NCBI GenBank assembly: GCA_947174945.1
Contig: CAMWKZ010000003.1
Location: 1 to 64,000, forward strand
Direction: 5' to 3'
From: an uncultured Prevotellaceae bacterium
GTDB lineage: Bacteria; Bacteroidota; Bacteroidia; Bacteroidales; Bacteroidaceae
DNA length: 64,000 bases
This document shows, one piece after another, positions 16,898 through 27,239 of this stretch; position 1 is the first letter of the stretch; every line of letters begins with the position of its first letter. Under the pieces are notes generated by a model that was given only the letters and a program-made list of their open reading frames with translations, was not told where the DNA came from and ran no database searches. The position numbers and the translations under genes were made by a program.

Positions 16898-19281
16898 AAA
16901 AGAATATCTTTCTAAACCTCGTCATCATGCTCTCGCTGGGCATGATGGCACACAACGTGACCGCACGTGAATACAAGCTATGGTACGACCAACCCGCCAT
17001 GACATGGACACAGGCACTGCCCGTGGGCAACGGTGTCATTGGCGGCATGGTGTTCGGCACGCCTGCCGTGGAGCATATCCAGCTGAATGAAGAGACCATT
17101 TGGTCAGGACAGCCGAACAACGTCGTCAATCCGAATGCTAAGGCGGCACTGCCCAAGGTGCGCCAACTGATATTCGAAGGCAAGTACAAGGAGGCGCAGG
17201 AGCTTGCCAACAGCAAGGTAATGCCCGTGGCCGCCGGCAAGAACTCAGGCATGGCCTACCAGCCGTTTGGCGACCTCTACATTGCCATGCCCGGGCACGC
17301 TGACTATTGTAACTACGAGCGGTGGCTGGACTTAGACAATGCCCGCTGCGTCACCCGCTACACGGTGGACGGCGTTAACTATGAACGCGAAGTCATCACC
17401 CCACAAGACGGGCACCACGTCATCGCCATTCACCTGACCGCCGACAAGAAAGGACAACTGACGTTCACCGCCAACCTGACCTCGCCCCACGACAACGTAC
17501 TTATCGGAAGCGAGGGGCTGGAGACTACGCTCTTAGGTGTGTCAGGCAAGCTCGAGGGGCTGAAGGGCAAGGTGCGCTTCATGGGGCGTATGGCCGTCCA
17601 GACAACGGGCGGCAAAGTAAGCCAGCGCAACGGCAACCTGAGCGTGGTGGGTGCCGACGAAGCAACCCTATACGTGGCCATTGGCACGAATGTCAAAAGC
17701 TACAAAGACATCACAGGCGACGAGGCGGCACAGTCGCGCGAGCGACTGCACTCAGCCATGGCAGCAGGGTACGACGCACTGAAAGCCGGGCACACCCAGA
17801 CGTACAAGAAATACTACGACCGCGTCAGCCTTGACTTAGGCGAAGACCAGTTTGCCCGCGTACCGATGAACAAGCGCATCGAGCTGTTCAACCAGCGCAC
17901 CGACAACTATCTGGTAGCCACCTATTTCCAGTTTGGCCGCTATCTGCTTATCTCGTCGTCGCAGCCCGACAACATGAACCCAGCCAACCTGCAGGGCATC
18001 TGGAACGAGAAGATGCAGCCGTCATGGGACTCCAAATACACGACGAACATTAACCTCGAGATGAACTACTGGCCCTCGGAGGTGACAAACCTGACGGAGC
18101 TGAACGAGCCGCTGTTCAAGCTCATTCGCGAAATCAGCCAGACGGGCAAGGAGACGGCTCGCGATATGTACGGGGCCGAAGGATGGGTGCTGCACCACAA
18201 CACCGACCAATGGCGCATCACGGGCCCAGTAGACCACGCCCAGACGGGGCTTTGGCCTACAGGCTCTGCATGGCTCTGCCGTCACTTGTGGGAGCACTAT
18301 CTCTACACGGGCGACAAGGAATTTCTGCGCCAGTACTACCCCATCATGCTCGAGGCCGCCCGCTTCTATACGCAAACCTTGCAGAAGCACCCCACAAAGG
18401 GCTACTTAGTGGTATGCCCGGGAGAGTCGCCTGAGCACGGAGGCAAGGGCCGCCCCTCGCCACTGGATGCCGGTGTCACGATGGACAACCAGATACTGAC
18501 GGAGCTATACACCAACGTGCTGGCTGCCGCCAAGGCAATAGGCGACAACAACCCTCTGTTGCCAACCATCCATTCCCAGTTAAGCCAATTCCCTCCCATG
18601 CAGGTAGGCAGATGGGGGCAACTGCAGGAATGGCTGGACGACTTGGACGACCCCAAGGACGACCATCGCCACTTCTCGCACCTCTTCGGCCTGTACCCCT
18701 CCAACCAGATTTCGCCTTTCCGCACACCAGAGCTATGGAATGCTGCCCGCACATCGTTGGCAGCCCGCGGCGACGTGTCGACAGGCTGGTCAATGGGCTG
18801 GAAGGTATGCTCATGGGCTCGCCTGCTTGACGGGGAGCACGCCTACAAGCTCATCAAAGACCAGCTGACACTGACGGCAGACACCTTCCTCATTTTCGGC
18901 ACCGTAAAGCAACGTGGCGGCACCTATCCCAACCTGTTCGATGCCCACCCACCCTTCCAGATTGACGGCAACTTCGGTTGCACGGCAGGTATTGCCGAGA
19001 TGCTGATGCAGAGCTACGACGGCTTTATCTACCTGTTGCCTGCCCTGCCCAGCGTATGGAAGGATGGCTCGGTGAAAGGACTTGTGGCCCGTGGCGGTTT
19101 TGTGATTGACATGGACTGGAAAGACGGTCGGCTGACAAAGGCCGTTATCCACTCGCGTCATGGTGGCAACTGCCGTCTGCGTAGCCTTACTCCCCTGAGG
19201 GGCAAGGGGCTGAAGAAGACCAAAGAGAATGATGTCTACACCCTGACGACGAAAGCAGGAGGGGAATACACCATCCTATAA
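16894..19281 (+). CDS. GH95 family alpha-L-fucosidase / alpha-L-galactosidase
   Basis: A 795-residue exported GH95 enzyme. A signal peptide is followed by the N-terminal beta domain ([31 protein letters not shown]), then the (alpha/alpha)6 barrel with [22 protein letters not shown] (the Asn pair that activates water), PGESPEHG (general acid Glu) and [13 protein letters not shown] (Asp). GH95 inverting enzymes remove alpha-1,2-L-fucose or alpha-L-galactose; a member of the Bacteroides RG-II system acts on L-galactose. With the surrounding GH140, GH138-like and GH137 genes an RG-II target is favoured, while fucI upstream would fit released L-fucose. Family certain, sugar not. Confidence 0.93.
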   Translation: MKKNIFLNLVIMLSLGMMAHNVTAREYKLWYDQPAMTWTQALPVGNGVIGGMVFGTPAVEHIQLNEETIWSGQPNNVVNPNAKAALPKVRQLIFEGKYKEAQELANSKVMPVAAGKNSGMAYQPFGDLYIAMPGHADYCNYERWLDLDNARCVTRYTVDGVNYEREVITPQDGHHVIAIHLTADKKGQLTFTANLTSPHDNVLIGSEGLETTLLGVSGKLEGLKGKVRFMGRMAVQTTGGKVSQRNGNLSVVGADEATLYVAIGTNVKSYKDITGDEAAQSRERLHSAMAAGYDALKAGHTQTYKKYYDRVSLDLGEDQFARVPMNKRIELFNQRTDNYLVATYFQFGRYLLISSSQPDNMNPANLQGIWNEKMQPSWDSKYTTNINLEMNYWPSEVTNLTELNEPLFKLIREISQTGKETARDMYGAEGWVLHHNTDQWRITGPVDHAQTGLWPTGSAWLCRHLWEHYLYTGDKEFLRQYYPIMLEAARFYTQTLQKHPTKGYLVVCPGESPEHGGKGRPSPLDAGVTMDNQILTELYTNVLAAAKAIGDNNPLLPTIHSQLSQFPPMQVGRWGQLQEWLDDLDDPKDDHRHFSHLFGLYPSNQISPFRTPELWNAARTSLAARGDVSTGWSMGWKVCSWARLLDGEHAYKLIKDQLTLTADTFLIFGTVKQRGGTYPNLFDAHPPFQIDGNFGCTAGIAEMLMQSYDGFIYLLPALPSVWKDGSVKGLVARGGFVIDMDWKDGRLTKAVIHSRHGGNCRLRSLTPLRGKGLKKTKENDVYTLTTKAGGEYTIL

Positions 19282-19316
19282 TCAAGCAAATAATAGGCAA
19301 GACCGATTCCCATCGT

Positions 19317-19402
19317 TGGAAAGAACCGTTCTTTCCACGAGAAGGAACCGTTCTTTCCAACGGTAAGAGCCGTCCTTTCCACGAGAGGGGACGGCTCTTA
19401 CT
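19317..19402. repeat. 22-bp phased array of the GGAAAGAACCG/TTCTTTCC type with hairpin
   Basis: CCGTTCTTTCC-type cores begin at 19326, 19348 and 19370, exactly 22 bp apart. The last units form a perfect 13-bp hairpin (GTAAGAGCCGTCC at 19363-19375, GGACGGCTCTTAC at 19389-19401) just after the GH95 gene. A related array is at 49.1 kb. The rest of this 291-bp gap holds no gene, only the downstream promoter. Confidence 0.85.
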
Positions 19403-19507
19403 ATTTATACGGCACATTCAGGACGCGTCAGGCATGACTTGAAACAGGGCGACACTTTAGGACATGTACCAAATTATTTCGGATTTGTTGCATCTGGGCA
19501 GTTGTTG

Positions 19508-19539
19508 CTTGGCGGTGTCCGCAATAATCATTATCTTTG
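19508..19539 (+). promoter_or_regulatory. Bacteroidetes-type promoter for GH51
   Basis: CTTG at 19508-19511, a 20-bp spacer and TATCTTTG at 19532-19539. The leader to the ATG is about 27 bases. It gives the GH51 gene a transcription start independent of the upstream cluster. Confidence 0.72.
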
Positions 19540-19572
19540 CAACACGAATTTTCTAACTAATCAACATATAAC

Positions 19573-21546
19573 ATGAAACGTATGACACTTGCTGCCCTTT
19601 GCATGGCAGCAACAATGGGGCTTTCAGCCCAAAAGCCGATGAATGCACCAAAGGGTGGCAAGGCTATCAGCGACGAACTAATCGGCATCTTCTTTGAAGA
19701 TATCAGCAGTTCGGCTGATGGCGGATTGTATGCCGAGCTGGTGCAGAACGGCTCATTTGAATACAGTCCCGCCGAGCGCGACGGGTGGGGAGCTGGCACA
19801 GCATGGAAGCAGATTCGTCCGGGCCACTCACTGGGTACGCTGGAAGTTCGGAAAGAAGGGGGCATCCACCCCAACAACCCCACTTACATGCGGCTGCACG
19901 TTGAGCGTGTAAAGGAGTACTACGACTACAAGGGGTGGAAAGGATTTGGTCTGGAGAACGAAGGCTTCAAGGGCATATCAGTGAAGGCTGGTGCCCAGTA
20001 CGACTTCTCGGCCTTCCTGCGCAACACGGGTGCCGCCAAGCAGGTGCGCGTCGTGCTGGGCGTGCCTCAGGGATGGGGCAAAGACCCGAAGGTGCTGGCC
20101 GACGCAACCATCAACGTCGACAGCAAGGAATGGAAGAAGTACAGCGCCGTGCTGACCGCCAGCGAGGATTGCACCAACGCCATCCTGCAAATACTGGTGC
20201 TGAACACGGGCATACTGGACATCGACATGGTGTCGCTGATGCCTCAGGACACGTATAAGGGTCACGGACTGCGCAAGGACTTGGCGCAGGCACTGGCCGA
20301 CCTGAACCCACGGTTCATGCGTTTCCCCGGCGGATGCGTGGTGCATGGCGGTGGCGACGGCTTTTGGGACACCTATCGCTGGAAGACTACCATCGGCCCG
20401 AAGGAGCAGCGTCGCGGACTGAAGAACACGTGGGGCTACCATCAGTCTATGGGACTAGGCTACTACGAGTATTTCCAGTTCTGCGAAGACCTCGGCATGG
20501 CTCCCCTGCCCATCCTGCCCTGCGGTGTTTCGTGTCAGGGCTCTAACGGTGGCTGGGGCATGAAGGAGCAGGCACAGGACGTAGTGCCGATGTCGGAAAT
20601 GGATGAATGGGTGCAGGACGCTCTCGACCTGATAGAATGGGCCAACGGCGATGCCACCACCAAGTGGGGTCGCGTGCGTGCCGAGCAGGGACATCCCAAG
20701 CCCTTCGGACTGAAATACCTTGGTCTTGGCAACGAGGAGCGTATCTCGCCTGAGTTCTGCGAGCGCTTCACTTATATGTACAAGAAGATTATGGAGGCTC
20801 ACCCCGAGATTGTTATCGTAGGTACTGCCGGCCCCGGTTCTCACCCTGGCAACCCCGATTTGGAGAACGGATGGAAGCTGGCCGAGGAGTTGGGTATGCC
20901 CATCATCGACGAGCACTACTATGAGCCTCGCGACTACTTCCTGACCAGCCGCCAGTATGACAACTATCCTCGCGACCGCAAGACGAAGGTCTATCTGGGT
21001 GAGTATGCCGCCAAGGACAAGAAGCTCATCGACGCACTGGCCGAGGGTCTCTACCTGTTGCACGTGGAGCGCAACGGCGACATCGTGTGCATGACCTCTT
21101 ATGCTCCGCTCTTCGCCAAGAAGGATGCTACCAACTGGAACCCCGACCTGATTTACTTCGACAACGAGCGTCCGTACCTGACGTGCAGCTACTACGTGCA
21201 GCAGCTTTTCGGCCAGTCGAGCGGTCAGTATTACTATGGTGACTGCGTTAACATTGCCGATGCCACCAACCTGCAAGGTCAGAGCGTCGTCCTGAACACC
21301 AAGACGCGCCGCCTGTATGTGAAGCTCTGCAACGCCAGTGGCGACACCAAGAAGGCCAGCATCAACCTGAGCCGATTCCCGCTGAAGAAGAAGGCCACCA
21401 AGACGGTGCTGAGCGGACAGCCTGACGACGAGAACAACTACGAGGCTCAGCCCATTGCGCCGAAGAAAGAAACCATCAAGGCACAGAAGAAGCTGACACT
21501 CGACTTGGCTCCCTACTCAATGGTCATGCTCGAATACCAGCTTTAA
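19573..21546 (+). CDS. GH51 alpha-L-arabinofuranosidase, exported
   Basis: A 657-residue GH51 enzyme. Signal peptide (to about residue 19), IGIFFEDISSSADGGLYAELVQN at the start of the mature protein, a carbohydrate-binding-like beta domain (about 90-225), the (beta/alpha)8 barrel with general acid/base E388 in GLGNEE and nucleophile E477 in YLGEYAA, then a C-terminal beta-sandwich. GH51 retaining enzymes release terminal alpha-L-arabinofuranose from arabinan and arabinoxylan. Alpha-arabinofuranose is not a prominent RG-II substituent, so this gene, which has its own promoter, may serve side arabinans of pectin instead. Confidence 0.95.
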   Translation: MKRMTLAALCMAATMGLSAQKPMNAPKGGKAISDELIGIFFEDISSSADGGLYAELVQNGSFEYSPAERDGWGAGTAWKQIRPGHSLGTLEVRKEGGIHPNNPTYMRLHVERVKEYYDYKGWKGFGLENEGFKGISVKAGAQYDFSAFLRNTGAAKQVRVVLGVPQGWGKDPKVLADATINVDSKEWKKYSAVLTASEDCTNAILQILVLNTGILDIDMVSLMPQDTYKGHGLRKDLAQALADLNPRFMRFPGGCVVHGGGDGFWDTYRWKTTIGPKEQRRGLKNTWGYHQSMGLGYYEYFQFCEDLGMAPLPILPCGVSCQGSNGGWGMKEQAQDVVPMSEMDEWVQDALDLIEWANGDATTKWGRVRAEQGHPKPFGLKYLGLGNEERISPEFCERFTYMYKKIMEAHPEIVIVGTAGPGSHPGNPDLENGWKLAEELGMPIIDEHYYEPRDYFLTSRQYDNYPRDRKTKVYLGEYAAKDKKLIDALAEGLYLLHVERNGDIVCMTSYAPLFAKKDATNWNPDLIYFDNERPYLTCSYYVQQLFGQSSGQYYYGDCVNIADATNLQGQSVVLNTKTRRLYVKLCNASGDTKKASINLSRFPLKKKATKTVLSGQPDDENNYEAQPIAPKKETIKAQKKLTLDLAPYSMVMLEYQL

Positions 21547-21569
21547 ACAGCTACAAAGGATATATAAAG

Positions 21570-21617
21570 AAGACTGACGACAAATCCCGAGTTCGTCAGT
21601 CTTTTTTATATATAGTC
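21570..21617 (+). terminator. Hairpin + T-run + TATATATAG element (copy A)
   Basis: An 11-bp stem (AAGACTGACGA at 21570-21580, TCGTCAGTCTT at 21593-21603) continues into T-rich sequence and TATATATAGT, ending 7 bases before the next ATG. It can terminate the GH51 transcript or attenuate the next gene. A near copy at 27.2 kb differs at a paired position on both arms (C-G here, T-A there). Confidence 0.8.
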
Positions 21618-21623
21618 AGACTT

Positions 21624-23081
21624 ATGAAGAAACTATTGATGATATTGAGCCTTGCCCTGCTGACGGTGTCGGCACAGGCTGGCAAGCCGTGGGACAACGG
21701 CAAGTTACGTGTATCAGATAACCAGCGTTATCTGCAGTTTGAGAACGGACAGCCATTCTTCTGGCTGGGCGACACGGGGTGGCTGCTGCCCGAGCGGCTG
21801 GACAGAGCCGAGGTAACATGGTATCTGGAGTCGTGCGCCAAGGCTGGCTACAACGTGGTACAGGTGCAGACTATCGACGGCGTGCCCGCCTACAACATCT
21901 ACGGGCAGATGTCAAACATTGACGGCTGGAACTTCAAGGACATCAACCGCAAAGGTGTCTATGGCTACTGGGACCACATGGACTACATCATTGACCAGGC
22001 AGCCGACAAGGGCATCTACATCGGCATGGTGTGCATCTGGGGCGGACTGGTAAAGGCTGGCAAGTTGAGCGTGGAGGATGCAAAGAAGTACGGCACTTTC
22101 TTGGCCAACCGCTATAAGTCGAAGCCCAACATCATCTGGTTCATGGGTGGCGACATTCAGGGCGACATCAAGCCCGAGGTATGGGAAATGCTGGCCAACA
22201 CCATCAAGGGCATTGACAAGAACCACCTCATGACCTATCACCCGCGTGGCCGCTATACGTCGGCCAAATGGTGGGCAAAGGCCCAGTGGCTCGACTTCCA
22301 CACATTCCAGAGCGGACACCGTCGCTATGGTCAGCGCATGGGCAATGCCGACTACCCCATTCCCGACGATACAGAGGAAGACAGCTGGATGTATGTGGAC
22401 TCGACATGGAAGTACAACCCCATCAAGCCCGTGCTGGACGCTGAACCATCATACGAGGACATTCCCGTCGGACTACACGACCCTAACGAAGCCCGCTGGC
22501 AGGACTACGACGTGCGCCGCTATGCCTACTGGAGCGTGTTTGCCGGCAGCTGCGGACATACCTACGGACACAACGCCATCATGCAGATGTTGAAGCCGGG
22601 CTACCCGACCAGCTACGGCGATGCCGGCGACGTAAAGACATGGTATCAGGCTCTGCACGACCCTGGCTTTAACCAGATGCAATACCTGAAACGGTTGATT
22701 TTGTCGTTCCCCTACTTCGAGCGCATAGCAGACCAGAGCATCATCCTGCAGAACGGTGAGAAGTACGACCGTCTTATTGCCACCCGTGGCACTGACTACC
22801 TGCTGGTGTACAACTACAACGGCAACATGATGAAGCTCGACCTGACCAAGATATCGGGCAGTAAGAAGAACGTATGGTGGCTTACGGCTGCCACGGGCAA
22901 GCTGAAATACTTGGGCGAATACGACTCAAAGGTCATCACCTTCCGCTATCATCCGCAGTCGGCTCGGGTGGAAGACGGTGTGCTGATAGCCATTGATGCC
23001 GCAAAGGACTACCTGACGAAAGAGCAGACGGAGCTGTCGCCTGACGGCTACAAGGCTAAAGAACGTGACTTAAACGAATAG
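21624..23081 (+). CDS. GH140-type apiosidase (DUF4038 fold), exported
   Basis: A 485-residue exported protein with a DUF4038 (beta/alpha)8 barrel and a C-terminal Ig-like collagen-binding domain (about 390-470). Typical sequences are FFWLGDTGWLL, the candidate catalytic Asp D177 in WFMGGDIQGD and Glu E274 in LDAEPSYED, plus HTYGHNAIMQM. This is the domain layout of the B. thetaiotaomicron apiosidase that founded GH140, which cuts the apiose linkage between RG-II side chains A/B and the backbone. It is 5 bases upstream of the GH78 fusion gene. The family is well supported; the exact substrate is inferred from family and neighbours. Confidence 0.85.
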   Translation: MKKLLMILSLALLTVSAQAGKPWDNGKLRVSDNQRYLQFENGQPFFWLGDTGWLLPERLDRAEVTWYLESCAKAGYNVVQVQTIDGVPAYNIYGQMSNIDGWNFKDINRKGVYGYWDHMDYIIDQAADKGIYIGMVCIWGGLVKAGKLSVEDAKKYGTFLANRYKSKPNIIWFMGGDIQGDIKPEVWEMLANTIKGIDKNHLMTYHPRGRYTSAKWWAKAQWLDFHTFQSGHRRYGQRMGNADYPIPDDTEEDSWMYVDSTWKYNPIKPVLDAEPSYEDIPVGLHDPNEARWQDYDVRRYAYWSVFAGSCGHTYGHNAIMQMLKPGYPTSYGDAGDVKTWYQALHDPGFNQMQYLKRLILSFPYFERIADQSIILQNGEKYDRLIATRGTDYLLVYNYNGNMMKLDLTKISGSKKNVWWLTAATGKLKYLGEYDSKVITFRYHPQSARVEDGVLIAIDAAKDYLTKEQTELSPDGYKAKERDLNE

Positions 23082-23085
23082 CATC

Positions 23086-26000
23086 ATGAAACGGTATCTT
23101 ATTACATTACTGGCCCTGCTACCCCTGACAATGCTGGCTGCCAAGGCACCGAAGGTTAGTGTGGTAGACAAAAGCGTGGAGAACCTGCGACAGAACACCT
23201 TGGGGCTGGACACCAAGACCCCACGTTTCTCATGGATACTGCAGGCCGACAGCCAAGAAAAGAACGTCTGCCAGACGGCCTATCAGATTGTCGTGTCGAC
23301 GACACCCGAGAAGGCAGAGGCTGGCGAAGGCGACCTGTGGGACACTGGCTGGGTGGAGAGCGACGAACAGCTGTGGATTCCTTACAACGGAAAACCGCTC
23401 AAGAGCAACCAGCACTGCTGGTGGAACGTCCGCGTAAAGACCAATAAAGGACAAACGCAGTGGGGGCAGAAGGCAGAGCACTTTAGCATCGGCCTGCTCA
23501 GCGAAAGCCACTGGCGCGGACGGTGGATAGGACTGGAACGGGTACTCCCCGGCGAGCAGGCTGGCGTGCAGCACTCCCGACTGGCTGCCCGCTATCTGCG
23601 TAAGGAGTTTCAGCTGAAGGACAAGAAGGTGCTTCGAGCCACGGCTTTCATTGCTGGCATGGGACTGTATCGCCTCTACATCAACGGCCAGTCGGTGCAG
23701 GGCGTTGACGAACTGACACCCGTACCCTCTGACTTCCGCAAGACCATCTACTACAACACCTACGACGTAACCCCCTTCGTGGCCAAGCAGACGGCCATAG
23801 GCATCACTTTGGGCAATGGCCGTTTCTTCGCCATGCGCCAGATAAAGCCTTACAAGAACACGACCTTCGGGCTACCCAAGTGCCGTATGAACATCGTTGT
23901 AGAGTATGAGGACGGAGAAACGCAGTGGCTCGTCACCGATGAGAAATGGCGCATAACGGCCAACGGCCCCATCCGTGCCAACAACGAATACGACGGTGAG
24001 GAGTATGATGCCCGCATGGAGCTGGGCGACTGGACAAAGCCAGGCTACGACGACTCGCAGTGGATGCAGGCCGAGCGGTCGGCTATTCCCACTGGTGTAC
24101 TGCGCGGACAGATGACACCCAATATGCAGGTGCAGCAATACTACGACCTAAAGAAACCGCTAAAGAGCAGCTCTCGTCCTGTAGAGTGGAAGCAGCTGAA
24201 ACCTATGGCAGGCACCACCGACCGCTACATCATCGACTTTGGCGTGAATATGGCTGGCCGTGTGTCGTTCATCCCCAAGGGCAAGGCAGGCGACACCATC
24301 CGCATTCGCTATGCTGAAAAGCTGAATCCCGACGGAACGCTCTATGTGGAGAACCTGCGCGATGCCCGTTCAGAAGACATTTACGTCTGCAACGGCAAGG
24401 AGCCTACCGTTACGGAGTGGAAGCCCGGATTAGGTTGGCACGCCACCTTCGTTACCCACGGTTTCCGCTACGTGGAGGTAACGGGCATGAAGAATCTGGA
24501 TGCCCGCCACATCGTGGCCGAAGCCATATACGACGGACAAGTAGGCCCCTACATGAACTTCTCTTGCTCAGACACTATATTAAATAAGGTGTACCAAAGT
24601 GCCTGCCAAGGCATTGCCTCTAACTACAAGGGAATGCCCGTCGACTGTCCGCAACGCAACGAGCGCCAGCCGTGGCTGGGCGACCGCACGGTTGGCTCGC
24701 TGGGCGAGAGTTTCGTGTTCCAGAACGAGCGTCTCTACACCAAGTGGCTCCGCGACATCTGCGAGTCACAACGCGAGGACGGAGTATTCTCGGACGTAGC
24801 CCCCGCCTACTGGAACTATTACAACGACGACGTGACATGGCCTGCCGCCCTGCCCTTCACCTGTGATATGCTGTACCAGCAGTTTGGCAACGACGAGGCT
24901 ATCCGCAAAAGCTATCCCTATATGCAACGCTGGCTGCGCCATTTGTTCGACGAATACCTGAAGGACGGCATCATCACCAAGGACACCTATGGCGATTGGT
25001 GCTTGCCACCCGAGAAGCTGGAGCTTATCCATTCGCAAGACCCGACCCGCAAGACGGACGGCGCACTCATATCGACGGCCTACGTTATCCGCATCCTGCA
25101 ACTGATGGAGCAGTTTGCCCGTCTGCAGCAGTTGACGGACGATGCCGCCGACTATGCCAAGAAGCGTGAGGTTATGATAGAGGACTTCAACCGTCACTTC
25201 CTCACCGTCAAGCGGGGCACCAGTCCGCGCCCCGGCCACGTGCTCTATCCCGACTCCGTATTCTATGGCAACAACACGGCGACGGCCAATCTGCTGCCAC
25301 TGGCTTTCGGCATCGTACCCGATGACTGTCGCGAGGATGTAGTCAAGCAAGTGGTGGAGAACATTGTGGTGAAGAACAAGGGGCACGTGTCGTGTGGCGT
25401 TATCGGCATCTCGTGGTTGCTGCGCGGTCTTAGCGACAACGGCTTTGCTGATGTGGCCTATCTGCTGGCTACTCAGAAGTCGTACCCCTCTTGGGGCTAC
25501 ATGACGGAGAACGGTGCCACCACCATTTGGGAACTCTGGAATGGTGACAAGGCATCCCCCCGCATGAACTCGGGCAACCACGTCATGCTGTTAGGCGACC
25601 TCCTCACATGGTGCTACCAGTATCTGGGCGGCATCCGTCAGAAGGACGGTACGGCTTACAAGCACCTTGTGTTGAAGCCTGCCTTCGACATTGAGAACTG
25701 CGAAGAGGTTAGCTGCAAGTACAAGACACCTTACGGCGACGTGCATAGCGAGTGGAAGAAGACGCTGCAACACCTTGACTGGCATATCCTCGTGCCTTGC
25801 AACACGACGGCTGACGTGTACCTCCCCGATGGTAGCGTGAAGACCGTTGGTTCAGGCTCCTACGATTTCCACGTTGACATACCTACCGCTCACAAGGCTA
25901 TCGTAAAGGACGAGTTCCTTTACGAGCACACCATCTTCCCCGAAGCCCACGCCTCGACCATTGTCGAGACGAAGAAGGGCGACCTCGTGGCAGCCTACTT

Positions 26001-27072
26001 TGGTGGTACCCACGAGCGCGACCCTGATGTGTGTATCTACGTCAACGTCAAGAAGAAAGGCAGCAAGGAGTGGAGCAAGCCTATTCTGGCTGCTGACGGT
26101 GTGCTTGACCTTAACGACCCTAACGCCAAGATGGCTGGTCTCTCGGGCATCACCGAACAGACGACATCGGCTGAGGCAGGCCCCGTCAAGGCACTCAGCG
26201 AGAAGAAAGGAATTATCACCTATGACTATCAGACGAAGCAAAGTCGTGTCAAGCTACCCGAGACGCTGAAGCGCAAGGCCTGCTGGAATCCCGTATTGTT
26301 CGAGATGCCCAACGGCGAGTTGTGGCTGTTCTTCAAGATTGGCTCTATGGTGGGCGACTGGACGGGCTGGCTCACTAAGTCGAAAGACGGCGGACTTACA
26401 TGGAGCGACAAGGAGCCTCTGCCCTTCGACGACGAAGGCCGTGCCTTCCTTGGCCCTATCAAGAACAAGCCCGAGCTGATTGACGGACGGCTGCTCTGCG
26501 GTTCCTCAACCGAGGGCAAAGGCTGGCGTTTCCACATGGAGATACTCGACCTCAAGACGGGAAAGTGGAAGTATATCCCTGTTGAGTCGACGGAAGCCAT
26601 CAAGACGGACGACAACCAACAGCACCCCATTGACTGCATACAGCCCAGCATCCTGAAACTGAAAGACGGACGGCTACAGGTGCTCATGCGCACTCATAAT
26701 GCCCGACTGGCCACGTCGTATAGCAGCGACAACGGCGACACATGGACACCCGTCACGCTGTCGGAGGTGGAGAACAACCAGAGTGGTACGGATGCCGTCA
26801 CGTTAAAGGATGGTCGCCACGTGCTTATCTACAACAACTTCGAGACGTTGCCCCTGACCAAAAAGGGAGTGCGCACCCCCATCTCTATTGCTGTCAGTGA
26901 CGACGGCCAGACATGGCGGCACGCCCTGACGCTGGAGGACTCGCCCATCGACCAATACTCCTACCCTGCCATCATTCAGGGGCGCAACGGACACCTCTAC
27001 TGCGTGTACACATGGCGACGCCAGCGCATCGCCTTTAAGGAAATAGACTTGAGCCAGCTTTCCGACAAATAA
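23086..27072 (+). CDS. GH78 alpha-L-rhamnosidase fused to a sialidase-like (GH33/BNR) domain
   Basis: A 1328-residue exported protein. Residues about 20-940 form a GH78 rhamnosidase: N-terminal beta domains, then the (alpha/alpha)6 barrel with DCPQRNERQPWLGD (general acid region), YGDWC and ATTIWELWNG (base Glu). Residues about 950-1328 form a six-bladed propeller with Asp-boxes (SKDGGLTWSD, SSDNGDTWTP, SDDGQTW), EAHASTIVETKKGDLVAAYFGG and a triad-type Arg in VLMRTHNARLATSYS. In RG-II side chain C, L-rhamnose is alpha-1,5-linked to Kdo, a sialic-acid-like keto sugar; one polypeptide carrying both activities would strip that chain. The sugar assignment of the second domain is inference. Confidence 0.85.
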   Translation: MKRYLITLLALLPLTMLAAKAPKVSVVDKSVENLRQNTLGLDTKTPRFSWILQADSQEKNVCQTAYQIVVSTTPEKAEAGEGDLWDTGWVESDEQLWIPYNGKPLKSNQHCWWNVRVKTNKGQTQWGQKAEHFSIGLLSESHWRGRWIGLERVLPGEQAGVQHSRLAARYLRKEFQLKDKKVLRATAFIAGMGLYRLYINGQSVQGVDELTPVPSDFRKTIYYNTYDVTPFVAKQTAIGITLGNGRFFAMRQIKPYKNTTFGLPKCRMNIVVEYEDGETQWLVTDEKWRITANGPIRANNEYDGEEYDARMELGDWTKPGYDDSQWMQAERSAIPTGVLRGQMTPNMQVQQYYDLKKPLKSSSRPVEWKQLKPMAGTTDRYIIDFGVNMAGRVSFIPKGKAGDTIRIRYAEKLNPDGTLYVENLRDARSEDIYVCNGKEPTVTEWKPGLGWHATFVTHGFRYVEVTGMKNLDARHIVAEAIYDGQVGPYMNFSCSDTILNKVYQSACQGIASNYKGMPVDCPQRNERQPWLGDRTVGSLGESFVFQNERLYTKWLRDICESQREDGVFSDVAPAYWNYYNDDVTWPAALPFTCDMLYQQFGNDEAIRKSYPYMQRWLRHLFDEYLKDGIITKDTYGDWCLPPEKLELIHSQDPTRKTDGALISTAYVIRILQLMEQFARLQQLTDDAADYAKKREVMIEDFNRHFLTVKRGTSPRPGHVLYPDSVFYGNNTATANLLPLAFGIVPDDCREDVVKQVVENIVVKNKGHVSCGVIGISWLLRGLSDNGFADVAYLLATQKSYPSWGYMTENGATTIWELWNGDKASPRMNSGNHVMLLGDLLTWCYQYLGGIRQKDGTAYKHLVLKPAFDIENCEEVSCKYKTPYGDVHSEWKKTLQHLDWHILVPCNTTADVYLPDGSVKTVGSGSYDFHVDIPTAHKAIVKDEFLYEHTIFPEAHASTIVETKKGDLVAAYFGGTHERDPDVCIYVNVKKKGSKEWSKPILAADGVLDLNDPNAKMAGLSGITEQTTSAEAGPVKALSEKKGIITYDYQTKQSRVKLPETLKRKACWNPVLFEMPNGELWLFFKIGSMVGDWTGWLTKSKDGGLTWSDKEPLPFDDEGRAFLGPIKNKPELIDGRLLCGSSTEGKGWRFHMEILDLKTGKWKYIPVESTEAIKTDDNQQHPIDCIQPSILKLKDGRLQVLMRTHNARLATSYSSDNGDTWTPVTLSEVENNQSGTDAVTLKDGRHVLIYNNFETLPLTKKGVRTPISIAVSDDGQTWRHALTLEDSPIDQYSYPAIIQGRNGHLYCVYTWRRQRIAFKEIDLSQLSDK

Positions 27073-27087
27073 GTACGGGAATAGTCC

Positions 27088-27153
27088 GACTTTGGTCGGA
27101 GGAAACTCTCAGTTTGCTCCGTCCAAACCTCCAGTTTGCCCGGACTAATCTTT
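27088..27153. repeat. Weak 22-bp phased repeat
   Basis: CAGTTTGC(T/C)CCG recurs at 27110 and 27132, 22 bp apart, preceded by a looser unit from 27088. TAGTCCG and CGGACTA at the flanks pair, as do GGAGG and CCTCC inside. It is followed by ATCTTTT, so the whole could end transcription of the GH78 gene. Confidence 0.5.
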
Positions 27154-27183
27154 TAGGCATTGGCGACGCACTCTACTCAATGG

Positions 27184-27226
27184 CTGATGACAAATCCTTT
27201 TGTCATCAGTCTTTTTATATATAGTA
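27184..27226 (+). terminator. Hairpin + T-run + TATATATAG element (copy B)
   Basis: CTGATGACAAA (27184-27194) pairs perfectly with TTTGTCATCAG (27199-27209) across a 4-base loop, then T5 and ATATATAG. It is located 14 bases before the GH138-like start and is homologous to copy A. Confidence 0.8.
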
Positions 27227-27239
27227 ACTGCTTAGAAGT

